This document shows positions 7,415-16,602 of a stretch of 64,000 nucleotides of DNA, piece after piece (within the stretch, counting starts at the first letter, position 1; each line of letters begins with the position of its first letter). Source of the DNA: Lachnospiraceae bacterium (lineage in GTDB: Bacteria; Bacillota; Clostridia; Lachnospirales; Lachnospiraceae). The stretch covers positions 1 to 64,000 of the forward strand of contig JAUNNN010000002.1 of the NCBI GenBank assembly GCA_030531435.1. Direction: 5' to 3'. The position numbers and the translations under genes were made by a program. The notes beneath the pieces were generated by a model that had not been told where the DNA came from, ran no database searches, and saw only the letters and a list, made by a program, of their open reading frames with translations.

Positions 7415-8467
7415 CTAATTATTTTTTACTACTACATTATTATTATTAGCCTGATTTAATAACATAGCTATAAACTCATCTCTGTTATCACTTGTTACAT
7501 AATATCCAAAGCCTTGATCTGATAATTTATCATCACTTTGCATTCCCTGAGTTACTTCTATCATTTTTCGTCCAATTTCAGGAGTAAAATGACTTGTTTC
7601 ATAATAATTTGTATACTCAAGAGTTATATCAGAAAATGAGCTGAAATTATAGTATTCTGTTACATCAGCAAGTCTATTCAAATAATCAATATATCCATTT
7701 TCTAAATCACGACCATAAGTAAGATAATATAGGGGATTAGTGACAACTGTAAGATTTATATTATTTTCATTACATAAATCTACTAAGTCCTGCATATCTT
7801 CAATAGCTTCATCCACACGGTATGAATAATAATCTGCCCAGTACCCCACTTGAAACTGTGGAAGTGTTGGATCAAAGTAAGTTGCTTTATCAAGTCTTTC
7901 TGTACCTGAGTTCCTATATCTTTCAACATGGTTAACATCTTCAGATACATGTTCCTTCATCACACCTATAGACTCAAAGGTTGTAATCAAATCACAGTAT
8001 TTTGCATAAAACTCCATATAGGATATAATGCCACCTGTTGGATATGGCACCCTGTAAAGCATATTCTCATGAGTTTTAGGATCTACAAAACATGAAATAT
8101 CATCAACCATAACAAATACATTTTTAGGTATAAGCCCATGCTTAATAAACACCTTCAAAGTATTTACATGTTCTGCCACAACAGCTTCTGAGCTTGCCAT
8201 GTCATACCATTTATCCCCTGTTAACTCTGATAAATAATTTACATCCATGAAGCCTGCTCTTGATGATCCAAAAAGAAATGAATCAAATTTATCTTTATTA
8301 TTTAGTACATATTTAGTTTTTATAAAGTTCTTATTTGGTTCTACACCATTATCCCTTGGCGCATCCCAGTGAAATATATTGTATGGATCAACAACAATAT
8401 TTACCGGAGCAAATACCAATGCAAGTAAGAGTGCAAAGGCCAGAGATTTTATTAAAAATTTCTTCAT
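7415..8467 (-). CDS. DltD/AlgX-like partner of an MBOAT O-acyltransferase
   Basis: About 350 residues after choosing the ATG at 8467; a longer frame begins with GTG at 8476, but that GTG lies in the AGGTG ribosome binding site. One N-terminal membrane anchor (FLIKSLAFALLLALVFAP) is followed by an extracytoplasmic domain. The segment FDSFLFGSSRAGFMD holds a GSSR block like the SGNH-type serine motif, and TSHFTPEIGRKM near the C-terminus supplies the matching H. Proteins of this kind pair with MBOAT proteins to acylate surface polysaccharides or teichoic acids outside the cell. The next gene is an MBOAT protein, which supports this role. Overall sequence identity to DltD is not obvious. Confidence 0.65.
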   Translation of the reverse strand: MKKFLIKSLAFALLLALVFAPVNIVVDPYNIFHWDAPRDNGVEPNKNFIKTKYVLNNKDKFDSFLFGSSRAGFMDVNYLSELTGDKWYDMASSEAVVAEHVNTLKVFIKHGLIPKNVFVMVDDISCFVDPKTHENMLYRVPYPTGGIISYMEFYAKYCDLITTFESIGVMKEHVSEDVNHVERYRNSGTERLDKATYFDPTLPQFQVGYWADYYSYRVDEAIEDMQDLVDLCNENNINLTVVTNPLYYLTYGRDLENGYIDYLNRLADVTEYYNFSSFSDITLEYTNYYETSHFTPEIGRKMIEVTQGMQSDDKLSDQGFGYYVTSDNRDEFIAMLLNQANNNNVVVKNN

Positions 8468-8520
8468 ATACAACACCTATGTTTATATTATTTTGCACAT
8501 GTGTGTTATTTATCATTTAT

Positions 8521-9945
8521 CTAGAAAGAAAAATAGATAAATGATGCATTCGTTCCTTCATGAACTTTAATTACAACAACAATAACTGTTACAAGTACAT
8601 ATATTGCCCATCTTGAAATAATAGGCAATTTGCTCATATCCTTAAGCAGATCTCTGTTTCTTGAGAAGAAATCATATATCATTACAAACAAAATGCAAAC
8701 TAAGACTTTAACTATAGACATCTTAGTCATTCCCATAGATTGGAATGCCCCAAGAATACTTCCGCCAAGGAACATATTTTTAATTATATATACACACTCT
8801 GCCAGTGAATTTGCTCTAAAAAACATCCACGCAAATGATACAACACAGAATGTACATATTACTCTAACTACTTTTTTTACAGTAAATCCATTTTCTCTCT
8901 TATATGGTATAAGTCCCTCAACACACTGTGCCAGGCCATGAATTAGGCCCCATACAATAAATGTAAAGCTTGCGCCGTGCCATAGTCCACTTACAAGGAA
9001 AGTAATTATAAGATTTAAGTTCTTTCTAAACTTCCCTTTTCTATTTCCACCAAGAGGTATATATATGTAATCTCTTAACCAGTTAGATAAAGAAATATGC
9101 CATCTACTCCAAAAATCCTTTATTCCAGAAGCAAAGTATGGCTTATTGAAATTCTCTCTAAGTTCAAATCCAAGAAGCATAGCAACTGCTCTTGCCATAT
9201 CTGTATATCCAGAAAAATCAAAATAGATCTGGAATGTGTACATTACAGTTGCAATAATAAATACTACACCAGAAAATCCTATTACATTATCAAAGACATT
9301 TGAAATGTATTTTACCATTAAGTCTGCACAAACATATTTTTTAAGCATGCCAAGTAGCATTAACCTCATGGCATAGCTTGCCATATCATAGCTAAATGTC
9401 TTTTCTTTATTGATTTGTTCAATAAAAGAACCCGCTCTCTCAATTGGTCCTGATGTTATATTTGGGAAAAACGAAACAAATATTGCATACTTGAATATAT
9501 TAGACTCTGCCTTAATTTTGCCCGATTTTATATCGCATATATATGAAATTGCTTCAAAAGTGTAAAATGATATTCCAACAGGCATAAGTAGTTTTAATGT
9601 ATGTTCATCTGGTGAAATACCTGTAAAACTCATTACCTTTTGAACTGAATAAATAGCAAAATTCAGATATTTAAACAGGAATAATGGCATGATAGTAAAA
9701 ATAAGAGAGAGAATAAAATAAAGTTTTCTTATTTTTCCTTCTAAATTCTTACTAATTAGTAAACCAAAAAGATATGAAATAACAATAATATAAATAAGTA
9801 CAGTAATACACTTTGCATCAAAACTTATATAAAATACAGTATTTGCTGCAAGTAAAGGTACCCATCTATACTTATGCGGTACTCCCCAGTATACGAGAAA
9901 TACCGCAATAATAAACAATAGAAAACTTATTGATCCAAACGACAT
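8521..9945 (-). CDS. MBOAT family membrane-bound O-acyltransferase
   Basis: 474 residues with about ten membrane helices. MBOAT hallmarks are the FFPNITSGPIER segment (about 159-170), FDFSGYTDMARA (242-253), NFNKPYFASGIKDFWSRWHISLSNWLRDYIYIPLGGNR in the central region, and the catalytic-type histidine H323 in SGLWHGAS. This is the AlgI/PatA/DltB group, which moves an acyl group (often acetyl) across the membrane for transfer to a polysaccharide. It is followed by a DltD-like partner, so the pair probably O-acylates the glycan built by this locus. It sits 1 nt after the clpX-like gene. Confidence 0.92.
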   Translation of the reverse strand: MSFGSISFLLFIIAVFLVYWGVPHKYRWVPLLAANTVFYISFDAKCITVLIYIIVISYLFGLLISKNLEGKIRKLYFILSLIFTIMPLFLFKYLNFAIYSVQKVMSFTGISPDEHTLKLLMPVGISFYTFEAISYICDIKSGKIKAESNIFKYAIFVSFFPNITSGPIERAGSFIEQINKEKTFSYDMASYAMRLMLLGMLKKYVCADLMVKYISNVFDNVIGFSGVVFIIATVMYTFQIYFDFSGYTDMARAVAMLLGFELRENFNKPYFASGIKDFWSRWHISLSNWLRDYIYIPLGGNRKGKFRKNLNLIITFLVSGLWHGASFTFIVWGLIHGLAQCVEGLIPYKRENGFTVKKVVRVICTFCVVSFAWMFFRANSLAECVYIIKNMFLGGSILGAFQSMGMTKMSIVKVLVCILFVMIYDFFSRNRDLLKDMSKLPIISRWAIYVLVTVIVVVIKVHEGTNASFIYFSF

Positions 9946-9946
9946 A

Positions 9947-11449
9947 TTAATCAGCGCTTCCCCTCATAATGATTGTAGGGCCACCAGTTCCTTCTATATA
10001 ATCCTTTGTAATGATTACTTTTCCAATATTATCGTCCTTTGGAATTTCATACATAATATCAAGCATTAATTCTTCAATAATGGATCTTAAAGCTCTTGCT
10101 CCAGTGTCTTTTTCATAAGCACGTTTTGCAATAACTTCCATAGCTCCATCATCAAATTCAAGATCTACTTCATCCATTGAAAGAAGCTTTTTGTACTGTT
10201 TAATCAAAGCATTCTTAGGCTCTTTCAGTATCTTAACAAGCATCTCTTCTGTTAAACCTTCCATTGTATAAATAATAGGAAGTCGACCAATGAATTCCGG
10301 AATCATTCCATATTTCTTTATATCCTCAACAGTAACTTCTGATAGAATATCTTTTCTCTTGTCGAGTTTATCTTTTAATTCTGCATTAAATCCTATTGAT
10401 GTCTGCTTACGAAGTCTCTGCTTTATTACTTCATCAAGATCAGGGAATGAACCACCACAGATAAAAAGAATATTTCTTGTATTTACTGTAGCAAGTGGAA
10501 CCATAGCATTTTTACTATTTGATCCAACAGGAACCTCTATATCTGCTCCTTCTAAAAGCTTAAGCATACCCTGCTGTACGCTTTCACCATTAATATCTCT
10601 TGTATGAGTATCCTTTTTCTTTGCAAGCTTATCTATTTCATCAATATATACAATTCCTGTTTCAGCCTTTTCAACATCATTATCAGCTGCAGCTAATAAT
10701 TTACCAACTACACTTTCAATATCATCACCAATATATCCAGCCTCAGTAAGAGATGTTGCATCTGCAACAGCAAGTGGTACATCAAGAAGTTTCGCAAGAG
10801 TTCTCACAAGATATGTCTTACCACATCCTGTTGGTCCAATCATAAGCATATTAGACTTTTCAATTTCAACATCATAAAGATCCTCTGAAAAGTCTTCTTT
10901 TTTCATCCCTTCAGCAGCTACTCTCTTGTAGTGATTGTAAACACCTACAGAAACAACCTTTTTAGCTCTTTCCTGACCAACCACATATTCATCGAGCATT
11001 TCTTTGATTTTATTTGGCTTTGGAATGTCCTTTATATCAATAAGTGGAACTCTGTCTTCGTCTGATACTTTTTTCTTTTTCTTTATTTGTGGCTTTCCAG
11101 AAAGCATACCCTGTAAATCTGTAAGGTTTAAAAAGCTGACATTAGGAAAACCTGTAAAAGGATTACTTGTATTTTCCTTATCATTATCCTTTATATCTAC
11201 TTTTTCTTCATCTACAGAATCACCTGCATTATTCACCTCATCTACAGGCTTAACCGGAGGCATTCCACCAATATTAATTGGCATACCCTTTCCAAATAAG
11301 CTGGACATGTCAATTTTATTCATTGTATCTAACATGCTCTGCATACAGTCATTACACAGATGCATGTTATTAGGAAGTGAAAATAGCTTTCCTGCCTTAT
11401 CTTCTGTTCTTCTGCATATATCACATACGCCTATATATTCATCACTCAT
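9947..11449 (-). CDS. clpX: ClpX-like AAA+ unfoldase, long-linker form
   Basis: 500 residues, longer than the usual 410-430. The N-terminal zinc-binding domain has Cys9, 12, 32 and 35. A long Asn/Asp/Lys-rich linker (about 45-140) replaces the short one of ordinary ClpX. The AAA+ core has Walker A GPTGCGKT (205-212), pore loop GYIG (238-241), Walker B VYIDEID (about 267-273) and the IGF loop (KQTSIGFNAELK) used to dock on ClpP. The cell would therefore use it to unfold proteins for ClpP. There is no clpP or tig nearby, unlike the usual clpX locus; it lies between glmS and an MBOAT gene, so it may be a second, specialised ClpX. Confidence 0.9.
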   Translation of the reverse strand: MSDEYIGVCDICRRTEDKAGKLFSLPNNMHLCNDCMQSMLDTMNKIDMSSLFGKGMPINIGGMPPVKPVDEVNNAGDSVDEEKVDIKDNDKENTSNPFTGFPNVSFLNLTDLQGMLSGKPQIKKKKKVSDEDRVPLIDIKDIPKPNKIKEMLDEYVVGQERAKKVVSVGVYNHYKRVAAEGMKKEDFSEDLYDVEIEKSNMLMIGPTGCGKTYLVRTLAKLLDVPLAVADATSLTEAGYIGDDIESVVGKLLAAADNDVEKAETGIVYIDEIDKLAKKKDTHTRDINGESVQQGMLKLLEGADIEVPVGSNSKNAMVPLATVNTRNILFICGGSFPDLDEVIKQRLRKQTSIGFNAELKDKLDKRKDILSEVTVEDIKKYGMIPEFIGRLPIIYTMEGLTEEMLVKILKEPKNALIKQYKKLLSMDEVDLEFDDGAMEVIAKRAYEKDTGARALRSIIEELMLDIMYEIPKDDNIGKVIITKDYIEGTGGPTIIMRGSAD

Positions 11450-13288
11450 TTATTCCACCGTAACTGACTTTGCCAAATTCTTTGGTTTATCAACATCGAT
11501 ACCTTTTGAAACACTAAGGTAATATCCCATAAGCTGCATTGGAACAACAGCAAGAGAAGCCATAAAGTGCTCATCTGTTTTAGGTATATATGTTACATAG
11601 TTTGAATTATCTTCAATATTATAGTGACCATATGTAGTAACAGCTAATAGAACAGCACCTCTTGATTTAACCTCTACCATGTTACTAACTGTCTTCTCAA
11701 ACAAGTCTTCCTGTGTAAGGCATGAAATAACAAGTATTCCATCTTCAATAAGAGCTATAGGACCATGCTTTAATTCACCAGCAGCATATGCTTCAGAATG
11801 GATGTAGCTTATTTCTTTCATCTTAAGAGAACCCTCAAGACAAATTGCATAGTCAATTCCACGGCCTATAAAGAATACATCTTTTGCTGATGAAAATTTA
11901 TTAGCAATCCACTGAATACGCTCTTTATTTTCAATAATCTTCTCTATCTTTGAAGGAAGAGTTAATATCTCATTAATATAATAATTATACTTTTCTTCGT
12001 CTATCTTGCCTTTAACTCTTGCAAACTCTGTTGCAATTGCATATACGGCAATAAGCTGTGCACTATAAGCCTTTGTAGTGGCAACAGATATTTCTGGACC
12101 AGCTAAAGTATAAAATACATTATCTGCTTCTCTGGCTATAGATGATCCAACAACATTTACTATTGCAAGTGTCTTAGCGCCATGTGCCTTAGCTTCACTA
12201 ACAGCCTTCTTTGTATCCTCTGTTTCACCAGACTGGCTAATAAGAATTACGTAATCATCTTCTGAAAGAATAGGTGATCTATATCTAAATTCAGACGCAA
12301 GCTCAACTCTTACAGGGACTCTTACAAGATCTTCAATAACATACTGAGCTACCATACCAACATGATAAGCAGAACCGCATGCAACAATTGTAACTTTTGA
12401 TATATTTTTGATAATATCATCTGTAAGTCCAATTTCAGATAAATCAATCTTTCCATTCTTATAAACAGAATTAAATGTTTCTGTAATTATTCTTGGCTGT
12501 TCATGAATTTCCTTCATCATGAAGTGCTCATAGCCGCCTTTTTCGGCCGCTTCAGCATCCCACTTAATTTCAACAGTATCCTTTGGAACGATATCACCAT
12601 CAAGGTTATAGAAATCAATCTGTCCATCATGCATTCTTGCCATTTCAAGATTGTCTATATAATAAACATTTCTTGTGTGCTTAAGAATTGCAGGAACATC
12701 TGATGCAAGATAACAGTCACCATCTGTTATACCAAGAATAAGAGGAGAATCCTTTCTTGCAACATATATTTCATTTGGATAATCCTTGAACATCACTGCA
12801 ATTGCATATGTACCTCTTACACGTACCATTGTCTTTGCAATAGCATCAATCGGTCCAACTTTATACTTTTTATAGTAGTAATCAACAAGCTTAGTAAGAA
12901 TTTCTGTATCTGTCTGTGAATAGAATTCATAGCCCTTTCTTATAAGCTTATCCTTTAATTCCTGATAGTTTTCAATGATACCATTATGAACAGCAACAAC
13001 ATTCATATCGTCTGATACATGAGGGTGTGCATTAAGCTCTGATGGTTCACCATGTGTCGCCCATCTTGTATGACCGATACCACATTTACCCTTAATATCA
13101 AGACCATTATTTGTTTTCTCAGAAAGATTCTCAAGCTTTCCTTTAGCCTTGATTACTTCTGCTTTCTTTTCACCGTCTCTTACAACGATTCCAGCAGAAT
13201 CATATCCTCTATATTCAAGCTTTGATAATCCTTCTAAAAGGATTGGTGCAGCCTGTTCTCTTCCTACGTATCCAACTATTCCGCACAT
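11450..13288 (-). CDS. glmS: Glutamine-fructose-6-phosphate aminotransferase (isomerizing)
   Basis: 612 residues, normal for GlmS. MCGIVGYVG places the glutaminase nucleophile at Cys2 (residues 1-215), with the YRGYDSAGI, GHTRWATHG and HNGIIENY blocks. Two SIS sugar-isomerase domains follow (about 290-425 and 460-600), with VACGSAYHVG, ISQSGETEDT, EGSLKMKEISYIHSEAYAAGELKHGPIALI and the conserved C-terminal DVDKPKNLAKSVTVE. It makes glucosamine-6-phosphate for UDP-GlcNAc, feeding both peptidoglycan and the surface glycan. Only 17 nt separate it from the upstream glycosyltransferase gene, with an AAGGGAGG site, so there is no room for the glmS ribozyme found before many Firmicute glmS genes. 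Confidence 0.98.
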   Translation of the reverse strand: MCGIVGYVGREQAAPILLEGLSKLEYRGYDSAGIVVRDGEKKAEVIKAKGKLENLSEKTNNGLDIKGKCGIGHTRWATHGEPSELNAHPHVSDDMNVVAVHNGIIENYQELKDKLIRKGYEFYSQTDTEILTKLVDYYYKKYKVGPIDAIAKTMVRVRGTYAIAVMFKDYPNEIYVARKDSPLILGITDGDCYLASDVPAILKHTRNVYYIDNLEMARMHDGQIDFYNLDGDIVPKDTVEIKWDAEAAEKGGYEHFMMKEIHEQPRIITETFNSVYKNGKIDLSEIGLTDDIIKNISKVTIVACGSAYHVGMVAQYVIEDLVRVPVRVELASEFRYRSPILSEDDYVILISQSGETEDTKKAVSEAKAHGAKTLAIVNVVGSSIAREADNVFYTLAGPEISVATTKAYSAQLIAVYAIATEFARVKGKIDEEKYNYYINEILTLPSKIEKIIENKERIQWIANKFSSAKDVFFIGRGIDYAICLEGSLKMKEISYIHSEAYAAGELKHGPIALIEDGILVISCLTQEDLFEKTVSNMVEVKSRGAVLLAVTTYGHYNIEDNSNYVTYIPKTDEHFMASLAVVPMQLMGYYLSVSKGIDVDKPKNLAKSVTVE

Positions 13289-13305
13289 GAGGTTTTTCCT
13301 CCCTT

Positions 13306-14229
13306 TTACTGTCTATTACTCCAAAATTCTTTATTTCCAGTATATTTTAATATCTGTTCATAACTAAGCTTCTCATATGATTTTCCTTTGCGGTATCCAG
13401 CATATTTAAATACACACTTTATTACAAAAGGAACAATCGTAAATGGATGCCCATTTTTTATAAAATATAATGCTGCTGATTTAACATACTTAACTCCCTC
13501 TGATTCTGATGATATTCCATCAAAAGCTTCCGGGTTCATTTTCTGTGATACGGCAAGATCAAAATTTCTTTTAAACTGCTGCATTCCAGAATACTCATGA
13601 GTATGATATACCTTTGCATTATTTTCATACTTTATCTTATATCCATTAATTAACAGCTTGTGGGCATAAACCATATCCTCATTAAATATAGCCTCATTTA
13701 CAAACCCACCTAGCTTATCGAATATATCTCTATTATAGGCTGCACACACGTTAGAACAAAAGAATGCTTTTATGCCTATTAACTTAATATCTTCTTCACT
13801 TTTTACTCTTGGCTCATCTGGATAATTAAAGCCTCTTGTAAACTTTTCTTCGATTGAACTTAAATCAGTTGCTAATTGCCTTCCATATGCAGCAGCAATC
13901 TTTTCATCTGATTCAAGTGCTTTAACAAGACTTTCAACTAGCTTATCATCTGCTGGAACAGCATCCATTGTCATCATAATAAAATAGTCAGCATCTGAAT
14001 ATGATACGCCGTCGTTTCTTGTTTTTCCGTGATCAAAATCACTTTTATTTATGTGATGTACTTCAACATTATCTGGAATACTTTCATTATCGAAAATCTT
14101 CCAATACTGTTCCTCCGTATTCATCACAATTATTTTATTTACATTCATACTTTGCCTTGAAAGCATTTCAAATATCTTCTTTAGCTTATCATCAGGCTTA
14201 TATGATGGAATTATTACATCTACTTTCAT
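13306..14229 (-). CDS. Glycosyltransferase family 2, rhamnosyltransferase-like
   Basis: 307 residues. The GT-A domain starts KVDVIIPSYKPDDKLKKIFEML; YFIMMTMDAVPAD is the nucleotide/metal-binding acidic block, and FNEDMVYAHKLLINGY holds the E-D pair that often marks the catalytic base. The combination ...HGKTRNDGVSYSDADYFIMMTMDA resembles rhamnosyltransferases (HxxARNxG...LTQDA). No membrane segments are predicted, so it acts in the cytoplasm on a lipid-linked acceptor. It lies between an initiating phosphoglycosyl transferase and glmS, 2 nt from the former. The rhamnosyl assignment is an inference and fits the rmlA/B/C genes further upstream in the same run. Confidence 0.78.
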   Translation of the reverse strand: MKVDVIIPSYKPDDKLKKIFEMLSRQSMNVNKIIVMNTEEQYWKIFDNESIPDNVEVHHINKSDFDHGKTRNDGVSYSDADYFIMMTMDAVPADDKLVESLVKALESDEKIAAAYGRQLATDLSSIEEKFTRGFNYPDEPRVKSEEDIKLIGIKAFFCSNVCAAYNRDIFDKLGGFVNEAIFNEDMVYAHKLLINGYKIKYENNAKVYHTHEYSGMQQFKRNFDLAVSQKMNPEAFDGISSESEGVKYVKSAALYFIKNGHPFTIVPFVIKCVFKYAGYRKGKSYEKLSYEQILKYTGNKEFWSNRQ

Positions 14230-14231
14230 GT

Positions 14232-15641
14232 TTAATATGCATTTGGATTAATAAATCCTTTAAATATCGTCATGAACATGATTCTTATATCAAATCCCAT
14301 TGTCCAGTTTTCAATATAGTAGAGATCATATTCAATTCTCTTTTCGATTGATGTATCACCTCTAAAACCATTTACCTGAGCCCAGCCTGTAAGACCTGGC
14401 CTTACCTGGTGCTTAATCATATATCGTGGGATTTCTTCTTTAAACTTTTCTACAAAAGCAGTCTGCTCAGGACGAGGTCCAACAAGAGACATCTGTCCAA
14501 AAAGAATATTAAAGAACTGTGGAAGTTCGTCAATACTTGTCCTTCTAAGGAATCTTCCTACCTTTGTAACTCTTGGATCATCCTTAGTTGTCCATGCTTT
14601 GTTTTCAAGGTTTTCATCTAAGTCTTCCTTTAGATACATCGTTCTAAATTTGTAAAGCTTAAATGGTCTATTATGTAAACCAACTCGTTCCTGTTTAAAT
14701 ATGATTGGACCTCTACTTGTACATTTAATGGCAATAACTGATATAAGCATAATTGGTGAAAATAAAACAATACCAAAAAGCGCTGCTGCTATATCAACCA
14801 TTCTCTTTGCAATAATATTAAATGTATTTGTGAGTGGAACCGCACGTATATTTATTACAGGCAATCCCTGAATATCTTCTGTATATGGCTTATCTGGAAT
14901 AATACCTGAATAGTCTGGAATAAACTTTGTATGAACACCCGATTTCTCACACAAATCTACAATATGTTCAAGCTGACCATATTCAGAAAGAGAGAGAGTA
15001 ATTGCAATTTCGTCAAGCTTATTCTGTGGAAGAATATATTCAAGGTTAGCGATTGTACCAAGAACTTTAATTCCCTTGTACATCGTACCAGCCTCTACAT
15101 GATCATCAAGGATTCCTCTTATCTGATATCCCCACTGTGGATTCAACCTTATTCTATTAATGTACATCTCTGCAGATTTAGAATAACCAACAAGAAGAAC
15201 GTATTTAATGTTATAACCTTTCTTTCTAAAAAATCTAAGAAGGTATCTGATTACGTTTCTTTCTACAGTAAGTGCACATATATTAATAAACCAGAATATA
15301 ATTATAACCTGTCTTGAAAAGTGAGCCTGATTAATGAGGTAGAGCACAACCATGAAACCAATAAGTCCCACTGTGTTAGCTTTAATTATATTAAATAGCT
15401 CTCTTTTTCTTCCGCTGGCTCTCTTTGACTGGTATAAATCAAAGAAATAATATAGCAATAAATAAGTAGGCAAAATCACATAAAGCGCACTAAAATAAGT
15501 ACGAGATGAAAGACCCCACTCGTATTCTAAAAGACCACTCCTGAACTTAAGCCACCAGGAGAGTAAATATGCTATCGCTGTTATCAATACATCGAGAACA
15601 ACATGTAAATTGTTAAAAATTCTTTGATTATCTTTAATCAT
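14232..15641 (-). CDS. Initiating phosphoglycosyl transferase, WcaJ/WbaP family
   Basis: 469 residues. Four or five N-terminal membrane helices (about 10-130) precede a CoA-binding-like Rossmann region (about 145-265, [14 protein letters not shown]), one re-entrant helix (about 280-305) and the C-terminal bacterial sugar transferase domain. Its core motifs are [50 protein letters not shown] and [14 protein letters not shown]. Such enzymes place the first sugar-1-phosphate on undecaprenyl phosphate. The form of the N-terminus and the overall layout match undecaprenyl-phosphate glucose phosphotransferases. It is one of three such enzymes in the window (also 36608-38026 and 60007-61368). Confidence 0.93.
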   Translation of the reverse strand: MIKDNQRIFNNLHVVLDVLITAIAYLLSWWLKFRSGLLEYEWGLSSRTYFSALYVILPTYLLLYYFFDLYQSKRASGRKRELFNIIKANTVGLIGFMVVLYLINQAHFSRQVIIIFWFINICALTVERNVIRYLLRFFRKKGYNIKYVLLVGYSKSAEMYINRIRLNPQWGYQIRGILDDHVEAGTMYKGIKVLGTIANLEYILPQNKLDEIAITLSLSEYGQLEHIVDLCEKSGVHTKFIPDYSGIIPDKPYTEDIQGLPVINIRAVPLTNTFNIIAKRMVDIAAALFGIVLFSPIMLISVIAIKCTSRGPIIFKQERVGLHNRPFKLYKFRTMYLKEDLDENLENKAWTTKDDPRVTKVGRFLRRTSIDELPQFFNILFGQMSLVGPRPEQTAFVEKFKEEIPRYMIKHQVRPGLTGWAQVNGFRGDTSIEKRIEYDLYYIENWTMGFDIRIMFMTIFKGFINPNAY

Positions 15642-16601
15642 TTATCCAATTGCTCTTCTAACTAAATTTATCCAAAGTTCGAACTGAATTTTTACATAAT
15701 TGAAGAAAAATCTTCCAGAATAAGGATATTTCTTTCCTTCAGTACATAAAAGAAATCCCCTCTTCATTCCTGACAAATACTCTCTGCCATATCCTTTAAT
15801 TATAAAGAATAGCGCTTTTATGGAAAATCCAATAATAAAGAATGGCAGATTAATTATAATCTGAAGTAGTGGCATATTCTTATATATAACATACCAGCTA
15901 TTTCTTGCTGCAATTCTTACTTTGAATGGATTATACCTGCTGCCAGTTATTCCAGATCCAGCATGGTATACTACCGCTTTTGGAGTATATCTGTTGATAT
16001 ATCCCATTATTCTTGCTCTGTATCCGATATCTACATCCTCAAGATACATAAAATGATATTCATCAAAGTAGCCAATCTGTTCAAAAATAGCTCTTCTATA
16101 TATACAGGCACCTGCGCAGGCAGAAAATACGTTACATTCTTTTTCGTATTTGCCAATCTTCATATCTTTTCCAATAGCATATGCCCAGCCAAGACAGCAG
16201 TATAAATCTCCAGCACCATCATATCTGTCGTTTCTGTCAAGCTGTATCATCTTTGATGCAACAGAAAAAATCTTTTCATTGCCTTCAATCGCATTTACAA
16301 GCTCTTTAACAAAATCTGGCTCCGCCTTTGTATCAGCATTAAGAAGAATTACAAATTCTGAATTTTTTGTTCGAATAAGTCCTTCATTAGCTGCACGACT
16401 AAAGCCGTAATTATCCTCAAGTCGTACTAACTTTACTTCTGGATAGTCACTTTCAATTTTATCTGCGCTACTATCTGTTGACTTATTATCTACTACTATT
16501 ATATCAAAATCTTTATAACTTTGATTTCTTAGTGACAAAAGACATTCGTCGATATATTCAATTCCATTGTAATTTGGTATTATTACTGATACTTTTGCCA
16601 T
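15642..16601 (-). CDS. Glycosyltransferase family 2
   Basis: 319 residues. GT-A domain: KVSVIIPNYNGIEYIDECLLSLRNQ, DIIVVDNKSTDSSADKIE, EFVILLNADTKAEPDF (acidic donor-binding motif, about 90-105) and FMYLEDVDIGYRARIMGY with the E-D-V-D catalytic block. The C-terminal 80 residues hold a hydrophobic stretch (IINLPFFIIGFSIKALFFII) that may anchor it to the membrane, as in rhamnosyltransferases of the WbbL type. It directly abuts the initiating transferase gene, so it could add the second or a later sugar. Donor unknown. Confidence 0.85.
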   Translation of the reverse strand: MAKVSVIIPNYNGIEYIDECLLSLRNQSYKDFDIIVVDNKSTDSSADKIESDYPEVKLVRLEDNYGFSRAANEGLIRTKNSEFVILLNADTKAEPDFVKELVNAIEGNEKIFSVASKMIQLDRNDRYDGAGDLYCCLGWAYAIGKDMKIGKYEKECNVFSACAGACIYRRAIFEQIGYFDEYHFMYLEDVDIGYRARIMGYINRYTPKAVVYHAGSGITGSRYNPFKVRIAARNSWYVIYKNMPLLQIIINLPFFIIGFSIKALFFIIKGYGREYLSGMKRGFLLCTEGKKYPYSGRFFFNYVKIQFELWINLVRRAIG

Positions 16602-16602
16602 T

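Noticed and set aside
5100-7450. A ribosomally made peptide precursor beside the ATP-grasp pair
   Set aside because: Genes are packed with overlaps and no short ORF with leader/core features or its own ribosome binding site was found.
11004-11522. Plus-strand open frame of 172 codons
   Set aside because: It is antisense to the ClpX-like linker region and glmS end, with Ser/Phe-rich low-complexity composition typical of a mirrored Lys/Glu-rich coding region.
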